A stretch of DNA of 34,568 bases from Treponema sp. (GCA_009787695.1 WQSW01000022.1:10315-44882), one strand, 5' to 3'. Numbered from the stretch's first letter, positions 22,792 through 31,308 are shown. Numbers and translations are program-made. The notes: generated by a model from the sequence alone, not told the origin.

Positions 22792-24090
22792 ATGAAGATA
22801 TATTCATTTCCAAGGGGAGGGCTTCCCTACGAAGATCCGACAGCACCTGTAAAATCAGAGGCTGTTAATGCATATTTACCCGCTCTTTCTGTTTTTCCTC
22901 TTGGGAATAGTTTAAAAAAAGTGTATCCTGTTATCTCTGTCGGAGATTTAGTCCGCGAAGGTATGCTAATCGGCAAAGCAAACGATCCCGGAGCTGTTAA
23001 TGTTCATGCGACAGTTCCCGGCAGAGTTATCAGAAAAGCATCATGGAAAGACAGAGACGGTATAGAAAACGAAGCTTTTGTAATTAAGATGGAAGGATCA
23101 TTTGAAAAATTAGGCAAGAAAGATGATGTATATCAATGGATAGGCGTAAACGGATACGATTTACAAAAGATGATATCCGAACTTGGAATTGTAGAAATGG
23201 ATTATACAGAAAAACCTCTTGCAGATATGATTTCTGCAGGAAGGAAAGAAGATAAATTAACACTTGTTGTTCGTTGTGTTTTTGATGATCCTTGGCTGAT
23301 TGCAGATTACGCTCTATGTATGGATAGAATGAAAGCTGTTATAGAAGGAGCTGCCATTGTAGCAAAAGCATGTTTTAAAGTTACGCAAATTATTTTTGCA
23401 GTTTCTCACCGCGAAAAAGATTTGGGGCAGATGCTGTTAACAGGAGCGGAAAAACTTGAAATACCTTCTTCGCTTGTTTTGACAGGCTCGCGTTATCCGC
23501 AGCGGAATAACAGAGAGCTTGAGATTGCTCTTCGTTTATATGAAAAAAAAGAAGGTCTGAATTTAGGGAAACTTTTAATTTTAGGTCCTGCAGTTCTTGC
23601 CGCCGCTTTTGATGCAATAGTACATAAAAAACCGATGTTAGATCGATATGTTGCTGTCGGCGGCTCTGCAATAAAAAATCCGCAAATTATGAAAGTAAGG
23701 GTTGGAACAAGAATTGGGGAAGTAATAGAGCAGTGCGGAGGTTTTATTGATAAACCTGAAAAGATAGTTACAGGTTCCCCTCTCTCCGGAAAAGAAGTAA
23801 TGTATCTTGATGAGCCTGTCAGTAAAACGTGTTATGCGATTGTTGCAATGACAAAAACGCAGGCTGCAAATCATGGGCAGCAGAATTGTATTAATTGCGG
23901 CGAATGCAGAGCAGTTTGTCCTGTCGGTCTTGATCCTCAGAATATTTATAAACGTTTAAGAATGTTTGAAGCGCAGGAAATTGTTACAGTAAATTGCCGA
24001 GGCTGCGGATGCTGTAAAATAGTTTGTCCGTCTGCAATTCCGTTAATGGAAACAATAATGGAAAAAAATCAGGAGGCAAAAAATGGCTGA
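22792..24090 (+). CDS. rnfC: RnfC-like Fe-S subunit lacking the nucleotide-binding loop (432 aa)
   Basis: RnfC is the peripheral subunit of the ferredoxin:NAD+ oxidoreductase that exchanges electrons with NAD(H). The barrel-sandwich start (SFPRGGLPYEDPTAPV, VISVGDLVREGMLIGKAND) and the C-terminal pair of 4Fe-4S motifs are intact: C366, C369, C372, C376 in CINCGECRAVCP and C402, C405, C408, C412 in CRGCGCCKIVCP. The central region differs. Where RnfC proteins carry a glycine-rich GLGGAGFPT loop after the IREAGIV helix, this one reads ISELGIV then EMDYTEKPL (134-143); NGAECEPYLTADHR is replaced by RCVFDDPWLIADYA. The usual nucleotide-binding site therefore looks absent. It overlaps rnfD by 8 nt. 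Confidence 0.87.
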   Translation: MKIYSFPRGGLPYEDPTAPVKSEAVNAYLPALSVFPLGNSLKKVYPVISVGDLVREGMLIGKANDPGAVNVHATVPGRVIRKASWKDRDGIENEAFVIKMEGSFEKLGKKDDVYQWIGVNGYDLQKMISELGIVEMDYTEKPLADMISAGRKEDKLTLVVRCVFDDPWLIADYALCMDRMKAVIEGAAIVAKACFKVTQIIFAVSHREKDLGQMLLTGAEKLEIPSSLVLTGSRYPQRNNRELEIALRLYEKKEGLNLGKLLILGPAVLAAAFDAIVHKKPMLDRYVAVGGSAIKNPQIMKVRVGTRIGEVIEQCGGFIDKPEKIVTGSPLSGKEVMYLDEPVSKTCYAIVAMTKTQAANHGQQNCINCGECRAVCPVGLDPQNIYKRLRMFEAQEIVTVNCRGCGCCKIVCPSAIPLMETIMEKNQEAKNG

Positions 24091-25159
24091 TCGTAAAATG
24101 ATTTTTTTTCATAAACCGCAAATAAATATTTCTTGTCCAAGTACCGGCAGAATGTGGCTGATTACAGGCTGTGCATTTCTTTGCGTGCTGCAATCATCAT
24201 TAAGAGACGGAGGACGTTCTCTTGCTATTGCAATAACAGCTTTTATATCCGCTTTATTGTTGGAATTTTTATTAACCAGAAAAACTGCGGCAAATAACGG
24301 AGGCAATGTTTTTGCAAAAATAATGGACGGTAGTGCGGCGGCAACCGCTATGATACTTTCTATTATGCTTCCGAATCAAATGCATCCGGTTTATGCCGCT
24401 CTTGGAACCGCTTTTGCAATTATTGTTGTAAAGTATAGTTTCGGAGGCTTAGGTTCTAATTGGCTTAATCCCGCACTTGGAGGCTGGCTTTTTATCCGTT
24501 TCTCGTGGACAGCCGCTTATGAAAAAGCGCTTGATAATTCTTCCGGATCAATTACAGAAATGCTTGTTACTTCTGTAATTAGCCCGGTCGATAATTCAAT
24601 TACAGAATTTTTAAATAGTTATATTTTTTCTATCGCCGGTGTTCAAATGCCTTCAGGTTATATCAATCTTCTTTTTAATGACAGTGCAGGTATTATAACA
24701 GACAGAGGGCTTTTAGCTCTTTTATTAGGTACGATTATTATCACTGCTGTCGGGATTAATCGCGGCTGGATTCCGTTAGTGTTTCTTACAGTTTACGGAT
24801 TTCTTATCCGTCTTGCAGGAGATGCCGGAAGTTTTTGGGACGGGGATATTCTTTACGGAATTTTTTCCGGCGGCACGATTGCAGCAGCTTTTATTCTTGC
24901 CGCAGAACCTTCAAGCAGTGCAAAATTAAACATTGGCATTATATTTTCTGTTATTTTAAGCGCCGTTCTTGCTTGGTTTTTCCGTTATAAATGTATGGAA
25001 TATTCAGGTTGTTTTATCGCTCTTGCTCTTGTAAATTGCTTAACGCCGATTATCCGTCACATAGAAGAAAAAATCTTTTTTTCAAGAAAAAAAATATATA
25101 AAAACTCTGCAAAATATTATCAAGATAAAAATAATAAAATCGCTCAGGAGAAAACCTGA
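24083..25159 (+). CDS. rnfD: RnfD-like membrane subunit (358 aa)
   Basis: RnfD is an NqrB-family membrane subunit that normally carries covalent FMN on a threonine. The fold is clear: KIMDGSAAATAMILSIMLP, VVKYSFGGLGSNWLNPALGGW, LALLLGTI and EPSSSAKLNIG, with many membrane helices. At the flavinylation site, normally D-x-x-SGAT-PL after the NPAL helix, this protein reads DNSSGSITEML (151-161). S-G and a T remain but with an extra residue, so flavin attachment is uncertain. GGAGG lies 6 nt before the ATG, inside the end of rnfC. It shares a base with the next start codon. Confidence 0.87.
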   Translation: MADRKMIFFHKPQINISCPSTGRMWLITGCAFLCVLQSSLRDGGRSLAIAITAFISALLLEFLLTRKTAANNGGNVFAKIMDGSAAATAMILSIMLPNQMHPVYAALGTAFAIIVVKYSFGGLGSNWLNPALGGWLFIRFSWTAAYEKALDNSSGSITEMLVTSVISPVDNSITEFLNSYIFSIAGVQMPSGYINLLFNDSAGIITDRGLLALLLGTIIITAVGINRGWIPLVFLTVYGFLIRLAGDAGSFWDGDILYGIFSGGTIAAAFILAAEPSSSAKLNIGIIFSVILSAVLAWFFRYKCMEYSGCFIALALVNCLTPIIRHIEEKIFFSRKKIYKNSAKYYQDKNNKIAQEKT

Positions 25160-25674
25160 TGAATAAAGATGATATTACATTAAACAATGCGGTTACCGGA
25201 ATTAGTAAGCTAAAAGATAAAGCGATTCTTTTAGGCTGGATATTCGGCTTATTAATTTTAATTTCTTTTATTTGGATTATTACGCAGTCTGTGCAGTCAT
25301 ACTATCTTTTACGGACTGTAAATAATGTATTAATCAGCAATAATGATTCAAGAAGGCTTTCAGCATCTTTGAATCAAGATTTAATTGAAAAAAGATCGGG
25401 AAATGCAAATCTTTTAGGCTACTGGTATACGATGCATAATTCGTCTGATTATATGTTTGTTTTTACTGTTTTTCAAGACGGTATAATGCTTCCGCTTGGT
25501 GCAATTGTTGCACCTAACGGAAAAGTAAGTGAAATTCTGCCGTTAAGCGCTCATGCTTCATATGTTTTTGATACCTTGCCTAAAAGTATTTTACAAATAT
25601 ATATTAACAGGATTGAATCTATGATGCATACATTTCTAACGAACAGCGTATCAATAGAAGGAAGTACAAAATGA
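25159..25674 (+). CDS. rnfG: RnfG-like single-span protein without FMN-attachment motif (171 aa)
   Basis: Its position between rnfD and rnfE, its length and its layout fit RnfG: a cytoplasmic start, one span (about 27-47, LLGWIFGLLILISFIWIITQ) and an extracytoplasmic domain. That domain has a beta-rich YMFVFTVFQDGIMLPLGAIV and NGKVSEILPL resembling an FMN-binding fold. The SGAT-type motif that carries covalent FMN in RnfG is absent; the C-terminus ends SVSIEGSTK. The identity therefore rests mainly on gene order. It overlaps rnfD by 1 nt and the next gene by 4 nt (ATGA). Confidence 0.65.
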   Translation: MNKDDITLNNAVTGISKLKDKAILLGWIFGLLILISFIWIITQSVQSYYLLRTVNNVLISNNDSRRLSASLNQDLIEKRSGNANLLGYWYTMHNSSDYMFVFTVFQDGIMLPLGAIVAPNGKVSEILPLSAHASYVFDTLPKSILQIYINRIESMMHTFLTNSVSIEGSTK

Positions 25675-26342
25675 GTATAAGCCGTCATCATTCTTTTTGG
25701 GGTTCTCTGTCGCCGCTGGGCGGATTAATGGGTATTAGTTTATTGGTCATGGCATCCGCGCGCCTTTCATGGGCAATTACCATTGCAGGCTGCCTGTTTT
25801 GGGTATACGGGCTTACCGCTTTTTCTTTTGCTTTTTTATTATCTGTAGGAAAAAAAATTATACCGGAAAAGGGAAGAAGCGCTATTTATTCTTGTTTGGC
25901 GGCGTTTTTCGGCAGTGTATATTTATTTTTATTTTGGCTGCTTTGTCCTTTTGCAGCTCTGGAAACTTTTATGCTTATGTTATTGGTTCCGCTGTTTTGC
26001 GCGCAAACAGGTTTTGCAGATGACGGAACTGCCGATCAAACATCAGCCAATAAAAATTCAAAAGTAAACATTGATGTTTTTGACAGTGTATCGGACTCTG
26101 TTTCCGGTGCCGCATCTTTGGCTGTTTTAATAATTGCTTTTTCTATATTAAGAGAGCCTTTGTCTTATTGTTTGCTGTCATTTCCCGGAACAGCTCAGGG
26201 AATGGTGACAATAATGTATTTCAAATCAAATTCGTTTTTCCCAATCGGTGTTTTTGCATCTTCTGCAGGCGCATTATTGTTGTTAGGATATTGTATTTGT
26301 CTTTATCAATACGGTAAAGGAAAACTTTTGGGGAGAATATAA
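25671..26342 (+). CDS. rnfE: RnfE-like membrane subunit (223 aa)
   Basis: A six-helix-type membrane protein in the rnfE position. By eye it follows RnfE through KKIIPEKGRSAIYSCLAAFF, the segment LVPLFCAQTGFAD (compare IVVNCIILGRAEAF) and IAFSILREPLSYCLLSF. Of the two membrane cysteines that help hold a 2Fe-2S cluster in Rnf and Nqr, C110 appears kept. The first, in LLGLCPTL of the family, aligns with A28 in LLVMASAR. A polar insert (about 116-142) interrupts the usual ASKN region. It overlaps rnfG by 4 nt and abuts rnfA directly. Confidence 0.68.
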   Translation: MSISRHHSFWGSLSPLGGLMGISLLVMASARLSWAITIAGCLFWVYGLTAFSFAFLLSVGKKIIPEKGRSAIYSCLAAFFGSVYLFLFWLLCPFAALETFMLMLLVPLFCAQTGFADDGTADQTSANKNSKVNIDVFDSVSDSVSGAASLAVLIIAFSILREPLSYCLLSFPGTAQGMVTIMYFKSNSFFPIGVFASSAGALLLLGYCICLYQYGKGKLLGRI

Positions 26343-26951
26343 ATGAACGGTGCACCTCTTTTACTTTTATTTATTTATTCCGGTTTTACTATTAATTTGC
26401 TTTTACAATGCGCTCTTGGAATTAAAGAGGCAGTAGAAGCAAAAATACCTCAGGAAGGCGAAGGCTCTCCTCTTGATAAATATTCGCTGATTAAATCCGT
26501 TATTGTTTTTCTTACAATAATATTATTATGGGTTATATTCTCAAAAGTTATTTACAATTTAATTCAGGGAATTTTTATTTATATACTGTTATTTCCTGTA
26601 AGTTATTTAATATACAACGGGATTGAATATTTAATCTTTCGTTTCATTTTTAAGAAAGATACAGAAGAAGATCGTTATGCAAATTTTAACGGAGGAGTTA
26701 CAGCGGTAGCTGTTTTCTTATGTCTAAATTTATCCAATGATTTTTTAGAGACTGTGGTTTTATCTTTTGGTTTTATATTTGGAATATTTATTGTTAATTT
26801 AATTATAAGAGAAATAAGAAAAAGAGCTTCACTTGAAGCTGTTCCGCTCTTTTTAAGAGGCAAACCCTTAGTTCTAATTACTATGGGAATGTTATCCCTT
26901 GTTTTTACATCAGCATCATTATTGCTTTTCAGAATGATAGGTGTTATGTGA
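26343..26951 (+). CDS. rnfA: RnfA-like membrane subunit (202 aa)
   Basis: The RnfA pattern is readable at the C-terminus (FLETVVLSFGFIFGIFIVNL, EAVPLFLRGKPLVLITMGML), which closely matches the family's LADVPEAFRGVPIALITAGL region. C23 in LLLQCALGIK fits the first membrane cysteine. The second, in TTNCAVLGV of the family, falls in FNGGVTAVAVFLC, where no cysteine is at the right place; the nearest is C127. The gene starts immediately after the rnfE stop and overlaps the GH57-like gene by 4 nt (GTGA). Canonical order would place rnfB next; it is missing. Confidence 0.72.
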   Translation: MNGAPLLLLFIYSGFTINLLLQCALGIKEAVEAKIPQEGEGSPLDKYSLIKSVIVFLTIILLWVIFSKVIYNLIQGIFIYILLFPVSYLIYNGIEYLIFRFIFKKDTEEDRYANFNGGVTAVAVFLCLNLSNDFLETVVLSFGFIFGIFIVNLIIREIRKRASLEAVPLFLRGKPLVLITMGMLSLVFTSASLLLFRMIGVM

Positions 26952-29008
26952 AAGAAGAAGGAAAGGCGATACCAAATAAAATTTCTTTAATTCTGGGTAC
27001 TCATGCACATATACCTTCAGGCGCACCGGAAAATGAATTTGAATATGTATACGAAAATAAACTGCGTCCTTTTATCTCAAATCTTTACCGTTATCCTAAT
27101 ATAAATGCTGTACTGCATTATTCAGGAGTATTGCTTTATTGGATAGAAAGAACTCATTCTGAGCTTTTTATGCTGATCGAAGACATGATAGGCAGAAAAC
27201 AAATTGAAATTTTAGGCGGCGGTTTTTATGAGCCGATGTTCCCTTTAATTCCTTTGCAAGACAGAATCGGGCAAATTGAATTTATGACAACTTATATCCG
27301 TAAACATTTCGGCAAACGCCCTGCAGGCTGTTGGCTGCCGGGAATGATTTGGGAGCAGCATTTAGCGAATACGCTTTCTGCAAGTGATATGACCTATACT
27401 TTTCTTTCTCAGGATCAATTTAAAATGGCAGGCGTGAAAGGAGAAGGGCTTTTTTATCCTTGTATAAGCGAGGATCAAGGAAAATATACGGTGATTTTTC
27501 CTGTTTCATTAAATATAGAAAAAGAATTGGCAGAAAAAAGTTTTTCGCAGACATTTGTCGAACTTAATAAAAAATTTTTAAAAGAAAATAAGAGTAATGC
27601 AAACACAAGAATTGTTTGTGTTTTTCCTGATAAAATTTTATCTTCTCCTGAAGAAGCGATAGATACTGCATGGAATCGTTTTTTTGAAGAGATTTCTCTT
27701 TCGCAAGATATCGTAGAAACTGTATTGCCGTTTAAAATTTTAAAGAATCAAAAAAAATATAAAAAAATATGCTTTCCAAATTCTTCTGCCTTTACTCCAG
27801 AAGCAAACCGTTTGCAAAGCGACAGTGCCTTTATTTTAAATGATTTTTCGCCGCGCCGTTTTATTATCGAAGATGAAGAAGCAAATGATTTATATGCAAA
27901 AATGATTTTTGTAAATGTTCTTGTCAACTCATTAAAGGGCGATAAAGCGCGGAAATTAATTGCAAGAGAAGAATTATGGAAAGCGCAAGATTCATTTCTG
28001 TTTTTTCCTTCTTATGGATATTTGCGTAATAAACTTCGCAAAGCAGCTTATAGTTCGCTGTTACGTGCAGAAAGCATGACAAGAGATAAAGGAAAGTTTG
28101 CTTTATCTCTTATTCAATATGATTTTGATTTTGACGGTATTAAAGAATATCTGTTTCAAGATTCTCTTATAAACTGCTATATACGGCAAAAAGGCGCTGC
28201 AATTTTTGAACTTGATTATTTACCAAAAGAATGGAATTATCTTGATTGCGGCTCTGATGCGAATTACACATACAAGAATGATAAAAATTCTGTAATTTTA
28301 AATAGGAATATAAACCGTGCCGCATTTGCAGATATGCTCCTTTCTGCTGATACCGATATAAATAATTTAGCAGATATTATTAATTCTGTTTGCGATGATT
28401 TGCAAGGGCGTTTATGTTTTAATGAATATTATGAAGCAGTTACTCAAGATAAAAAAGGAAAAACATGCTTTAAGCTGGCTGCAACAAGCGAAAATATTCC
28501 GTTTAACAGTATAGAAATTACAAAGTGCTATAAATTAAAGAAAGATGTTATAACAGTAAGTTATTTAATAAAAAACACAGAAAAAGATCAATCTTTATTC
28601 GGTCCGCAAAAATTTTTGTTTATACCGGAAATTGATTTATCATTTGCAGGTATATCAGAAGAATATGTTCGTTTTTATACACAATCGGAAGTGAAGGCTG
28701 TTCAAGATGCGAACCGGAATGAAAACACGTCAGCACTTGTAAATAAAGATATTCCTTTAGAAAATAATTTAAAAATATCTAATATAAAAATATTAGATGT
28801 TAAAAATGAAGTTCAGATTCTTTTTAATTCTACTAATACTTTTTCTGTTTACTTGATTAACTCTTTTAATAACGATTTAAATAAAAATGATAATCAAGAA
28901 GATATACAAAAATTTTACCAGGCAACTTGTATCTTGCCTGTTTTTTCTTTGTCTTTGTCAGGCGGCGAAATATGGAAAAACGACTTTTCTTTTAAATTCT
29001 CGCATTAA
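26948..29008 (+). CDS. GH57-like protein with missing catalytic residues (686 aa)
   Basis: The N-terminal third follows glycoside hydrolase family 57 4-alpha-glucanotransferases: LGTHAHIPSG (compare HNHQPLG), LHYSGVLLYWIE, IEILGGGFYEPMFPLIP and FLSQDQFKMAGV. The nucleophile region, WLTERVW in active enzymes, reads WLPGMIW (129-135), so glycine 132 stands where the glutamate should be. The acid/base region, FHDDGEKFG, reads FPDKILSSP (226-234). The C-terminal half resembles the beta-sandwich domains of this family. The protein is probably not a classical hydrolase; it may bind glycan or have another role. It starts with GTG at 26948, overlapping rnfA by 4 nt, and ends the operon. Confidence 0.8.
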   Translation: MKEEGKAIPNKISLILGTHAHIPSGAPENEFEYVYENKLRPFISNLYRYPNINAVLHYSGVLLYWIERTHSELFMLIEDMIGRKQIEILGGGFYEPMFPLIPLQDRIGQIEFMTTYIRKHFGKRPAGCWLPGMIWEQHLANTLSASDMTYTFLSQDQFKMAGVKGEGLFYPCISEDQGKYTVIFPVSLNIEKELAEKSFSQTFVELNKKFLKENKSNANTRIVCVFPDKILSSPEEAIDTAWNRFFEEISLSQDIVETVLPFKILKNQKKYKKICFPNSSAFTPEANRLQSDSAFILNDFSPRRFIIEDEEANDLYAKMIFVNVLVNSLKGDKARKLIAREELWKAQDSFLFFPSYGYLRNKLRKAAYSSLLRAESMTRDKGKFALSLIQYDFDFDGIKEYLFQDSLINCYIRQKGAAIFELDYLPKEWNYLDCGSDANYTYKNDKNSVILNRNINRAAFADMLLSADTDINNLADIINSVCDDLQGRLCFNEYYEAVTQDKKGKTCFKLAATSENIPFNSIEITKCYKLKKDVITVSYLIKNTEKDQSLFGPQKFLFIPEIDLSFAGISEEYVRFYTQSEVKAVQDANRNENTSALVNKDIPLENNLKISNIKILDVKNEVQILFNSTNTFSVYLINSFNNDLNKNDNQEDIQKFYQATCILPVFSLSLSGGEIWKNDFSFKFSH

Positions 29009-29023
29009 AACAATTAACCGCTA

Positions 29024-29052
29024 TTGATAGATTATACAATTTTAGTTATCAT
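29024..29052 (+). promoter_or_regulatory. Promoter of metG, predicting a leaderless mRNA
   Basis: TTGATA (29024-29029), a 17-nt spacer and TATCAT (29047-29052) are followed by 6 nt and the ATG at 29059. Transcription would begin at the start codon. No Shine-Dalgarno is visible. Confidence 0.6.
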
Positions 29053-29058
29053 ATCAGA

Positions 29059-31296
29059 ATGAAAAGAAGATTAATTACATCGGCATTACCTTATGTTAAT
29101 AATGTTCCCCATCTTGGGAATCTGATACAAGTTTTGTCTGCTGATGCTTTTGCGCGTTTTTGCAGACTGAACGGAATAGAAACCCTCTATGTTTGCGGAA
29201 CTGATGAATACGGCACAGCAACTGAAAACAAGGCTGCAGAAGAAGGGGTAAGTCCAAAAGAATTGTGCGATCGTTATCATGCGATACATGCGGAAATTTA
29301 CAGTTGGTTTAATATTGCTTTTGATAAATTCGGACGTACTTCCACAAAAATCCAAACAGAAGTTGTTCAGGATATTTTTTTAAAACTTGATAAAGAAGGG
29401 CTTATCTGTGAAAAAACAAATGAACAGTTTTTTTGCGAAAAATGCGAACGATTTTTAGCAGATCGCTATATCAGAGGTGTTTGCCCTGTTTGCGGAAGTG
29501 CAGATGCAAGAGGAGATCAATGCGAGGCTTGCGGAAAATTATTAGACCCTACCGATTTAAAAGAACCGCAATGTTCTGCATGCACAAGCAAACCTTCGTT
29601 AAAAAAGACAGATCATCTTTATATTGATCTTCCAAAGATTAGCGGTAAACTCGAAAACTGGATGAAAAAAGCATCTGTAGAAGGTTTTTGGGCGCATAAC
29701 GCAATTCAAATGACGCAGGCTATGATAAGAGACGGTTTAAAAGAAAGAGCTATAACACGCGATTTAAAATGGGGAATCCCTGTTCCAAAACAAGGTTATG
29801 AGAAAAAAGTTTTTTATGTATGGTTTGATGCTCCCATAGGTTATATTTCAATTACAGGGTTGTTAGGTGAAGAAAAAGGCGATTGGCGAAAGTTCGTAGA
29901 CTACTGGTGGAAAAACCCTGAAGAAGTGGATTTATTCCAATTTATCGGCAAAGACAATGTTACTTTCCACACAGTAATTTTTCCTTCCAGTCTTTTAGGA
30001 AGCGCAGACAAGTGGACAATGCTGCACCATATGTCAAGTTCAGAGTATCTTAATTATGAAAATTCCAAATTTTCAAAATCAAAAGGGATCGGCGTTTTTG
30101 GAACAGATGCAATGGAAACAGGTATCCCTTCTGATGTTTGGCGTTTTTACATTTATTATAACCGTCCTGAAAAATCTGACGTTATGTTTACATGGGACGA
30201 TTTTAAAGAAAAGGTAAACGGGGAGCTTATCGGTAATTTCGGAAATTTAGTAAACCGCACTTTATCTTTTGTTACGCGCTATTATGACGGCAAGATTCCT
30301 TATGCAGACAGTGACAGTAATTTCTGGGAAGAAGTAACAAAGTACGAAAAATCTATCACAGAAAAACTTGATAAAGCATATTTAAGAGATGCGTTCAGGG
30401 AAATATTTGAACTTTCTTCTTTTGCAAATAAATATTTTCAAGATAATGAGCCGTGGCGTTTACGAAATGAAAATCCAAATAAAGCCTGCTCTGTAATCCG
30501 CGATCTTGCATACATTGTGCGTGATTTATCTGTTTTAATAGAACCTTTTTTACCGCAATCTGCCGCTAAAATCGCTTCATTTTTTAAATTAAAACACAGT
30601 GAAAATCTTTCTTGGAAAGATATTGGTAAGGCACAAGGAATAGGGGATGTGCAGATAACAAGCGAGGTTCTTTTTAGTAAACTGGAAGATGATAAAATTA
30701 AAGAACTGCGCGAGCGTTTCTCCGGAACTCAGAAAGAAAGAAATGAAGCAGGTGAAAGTTCTTTGCAAAATAAAAAAAGTTTCTCTTCTGTAATTGACTT
30801 GCGTGTTGCAAAGATAGAAAAAATAGAAAGACACCCGAAGGCGGATAAACTTTACATTATAAATCTAGAAGCAGGAGAGGGAGTTACAGGTGTCCGCGAT
30901 GAGAGGCAGATAGTATCAGGGCTTGTTCCGTTTTACAAAGAAGAAGAACTTCTTGGAAAGCAAATAATCGTTGCATATAACTTAAAAACTGCAAAATTAA
31001 GAGGAATTGAATCGAAAGGTATGCTTCTTGCAGCAGGAGATAATAACGGCACAGACTCTGAAGGAAAGCCTTCTGAAAGAGTTGAAGTGCTTGATTCAAA
31101 CAGTTTTCCGACAGGAACAAGGTTTTTGCCTGAAGGCGAAGAAATACTTTCTGATTTACCGGAGATAGATATCGATACTTTCTTTTCATACTCGATCACA
31201 GTAAAAGATTATATTGTTCAATGTGAAGGAAAAAAATTGTGCCTTAACGGAAAAGAAGTTCGCACAAAAATAATTAAAGACGGAGAAGTAGGTTAA
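29059..31296 (+). CDS. metG: Methionyl-tRNA synthetase with C-terminal tRNA-binding domain (745 aa)
   Basis: The class I synthetase that charges tRNA-Met. HLGN at 18-21 replaces HIGH. A zinc insert has four CxxC knuckles (CEKC, CPVC, CEAC, CSAC) at about 138-185, the two-zinc MetG1 type. KFSKS at 337-341 is the KMSKS loop. FYVWFDAPIGYISIT is a family signature. After the anticodon-binding helical domain, a linker of about 40 residues leads to a C-terminal EMAP/Trbp111-like domain (from about 575: DLRVAKIEKIERHPKADKLY, LKTAKLRGIESKGMLLAA). The length is normal. No ribosome site precedes the ATG, but a promoter is placed for a leaderless message. The FemAB gene follows 12 nt after the stop. Confidence 0.96.
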   Translation: MKRRLITSALPYVNNVPHLGNLIQVLSADAFARFCRLNGIETLYVCGTDEYGTATENKAAEEGVSPKELCDRYHAIHAEIYSWFNIAFDKFGRTSTKIQTEVVQDIFLKLDKEGLICEKTNEQFFCEKCERFLADRYIRGVCPVCGSADARGDQCEACGKLLDPTDLKEPQCSACTSKPSLKKTDHLYIDLPKISGKLENWMKKASVEGFWAHNAIQMTQAMIRDGLKERAITRDLKWGIPVPKQGYEKKVFYVWFDAPIGYISITGLLGEEKGDWRKFVDYWWKNPEEVDLFQFIGKDNVTFHTVIFPSSLLGSADKWTMLHHMSSSEYLNYENSKFSKSKGIGVFGTDAMETGIPSDVWRFYIYYNRPEKSDVMFTWDDFKEKVNGELIGNFGNLVNRTLSFVTRYYDGKIPYADSDSNFWEEVTKYEKSITEKLDKAYLRDAFREIFELSSFANKYFQDNEPWRLRNENPNKACSVIRDLAYIVRDLSVLIEPFLPQSAAKIASFFKLKHSENLSWKDIGKAQGIGDVQITSEVLFSKLEDDKIKELRERFSGTQKERNEAGESSLQNKKSFSSVIDLRVAKIEKIERHPKADKLYIINLEAGEGVTGVRDERQIVSGLVPFYKEEELLGKQIIVAYNLKTAKLRGIESKGMLLAAGDNNGTDSEGKPSERVEVLDSNSFPTGTRFLPEGEEILSDLPEIDIDTFFSYSITVKDYIVQCEGKKLCLNGKEVRTKIIKDGEVG

Positions 31297-31308
31297 AGGA
31301 TTTACGGT

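Noticed and set aside
22792-26951. Nqr (sodium-translocating NADH:quinone) complex instead of Rnf
   Set aside because: The C-D-G-E-A order and the two 4Fe-4S motifs on the first protein fit Rnf; no NqrF or NqrA-type protein is present.
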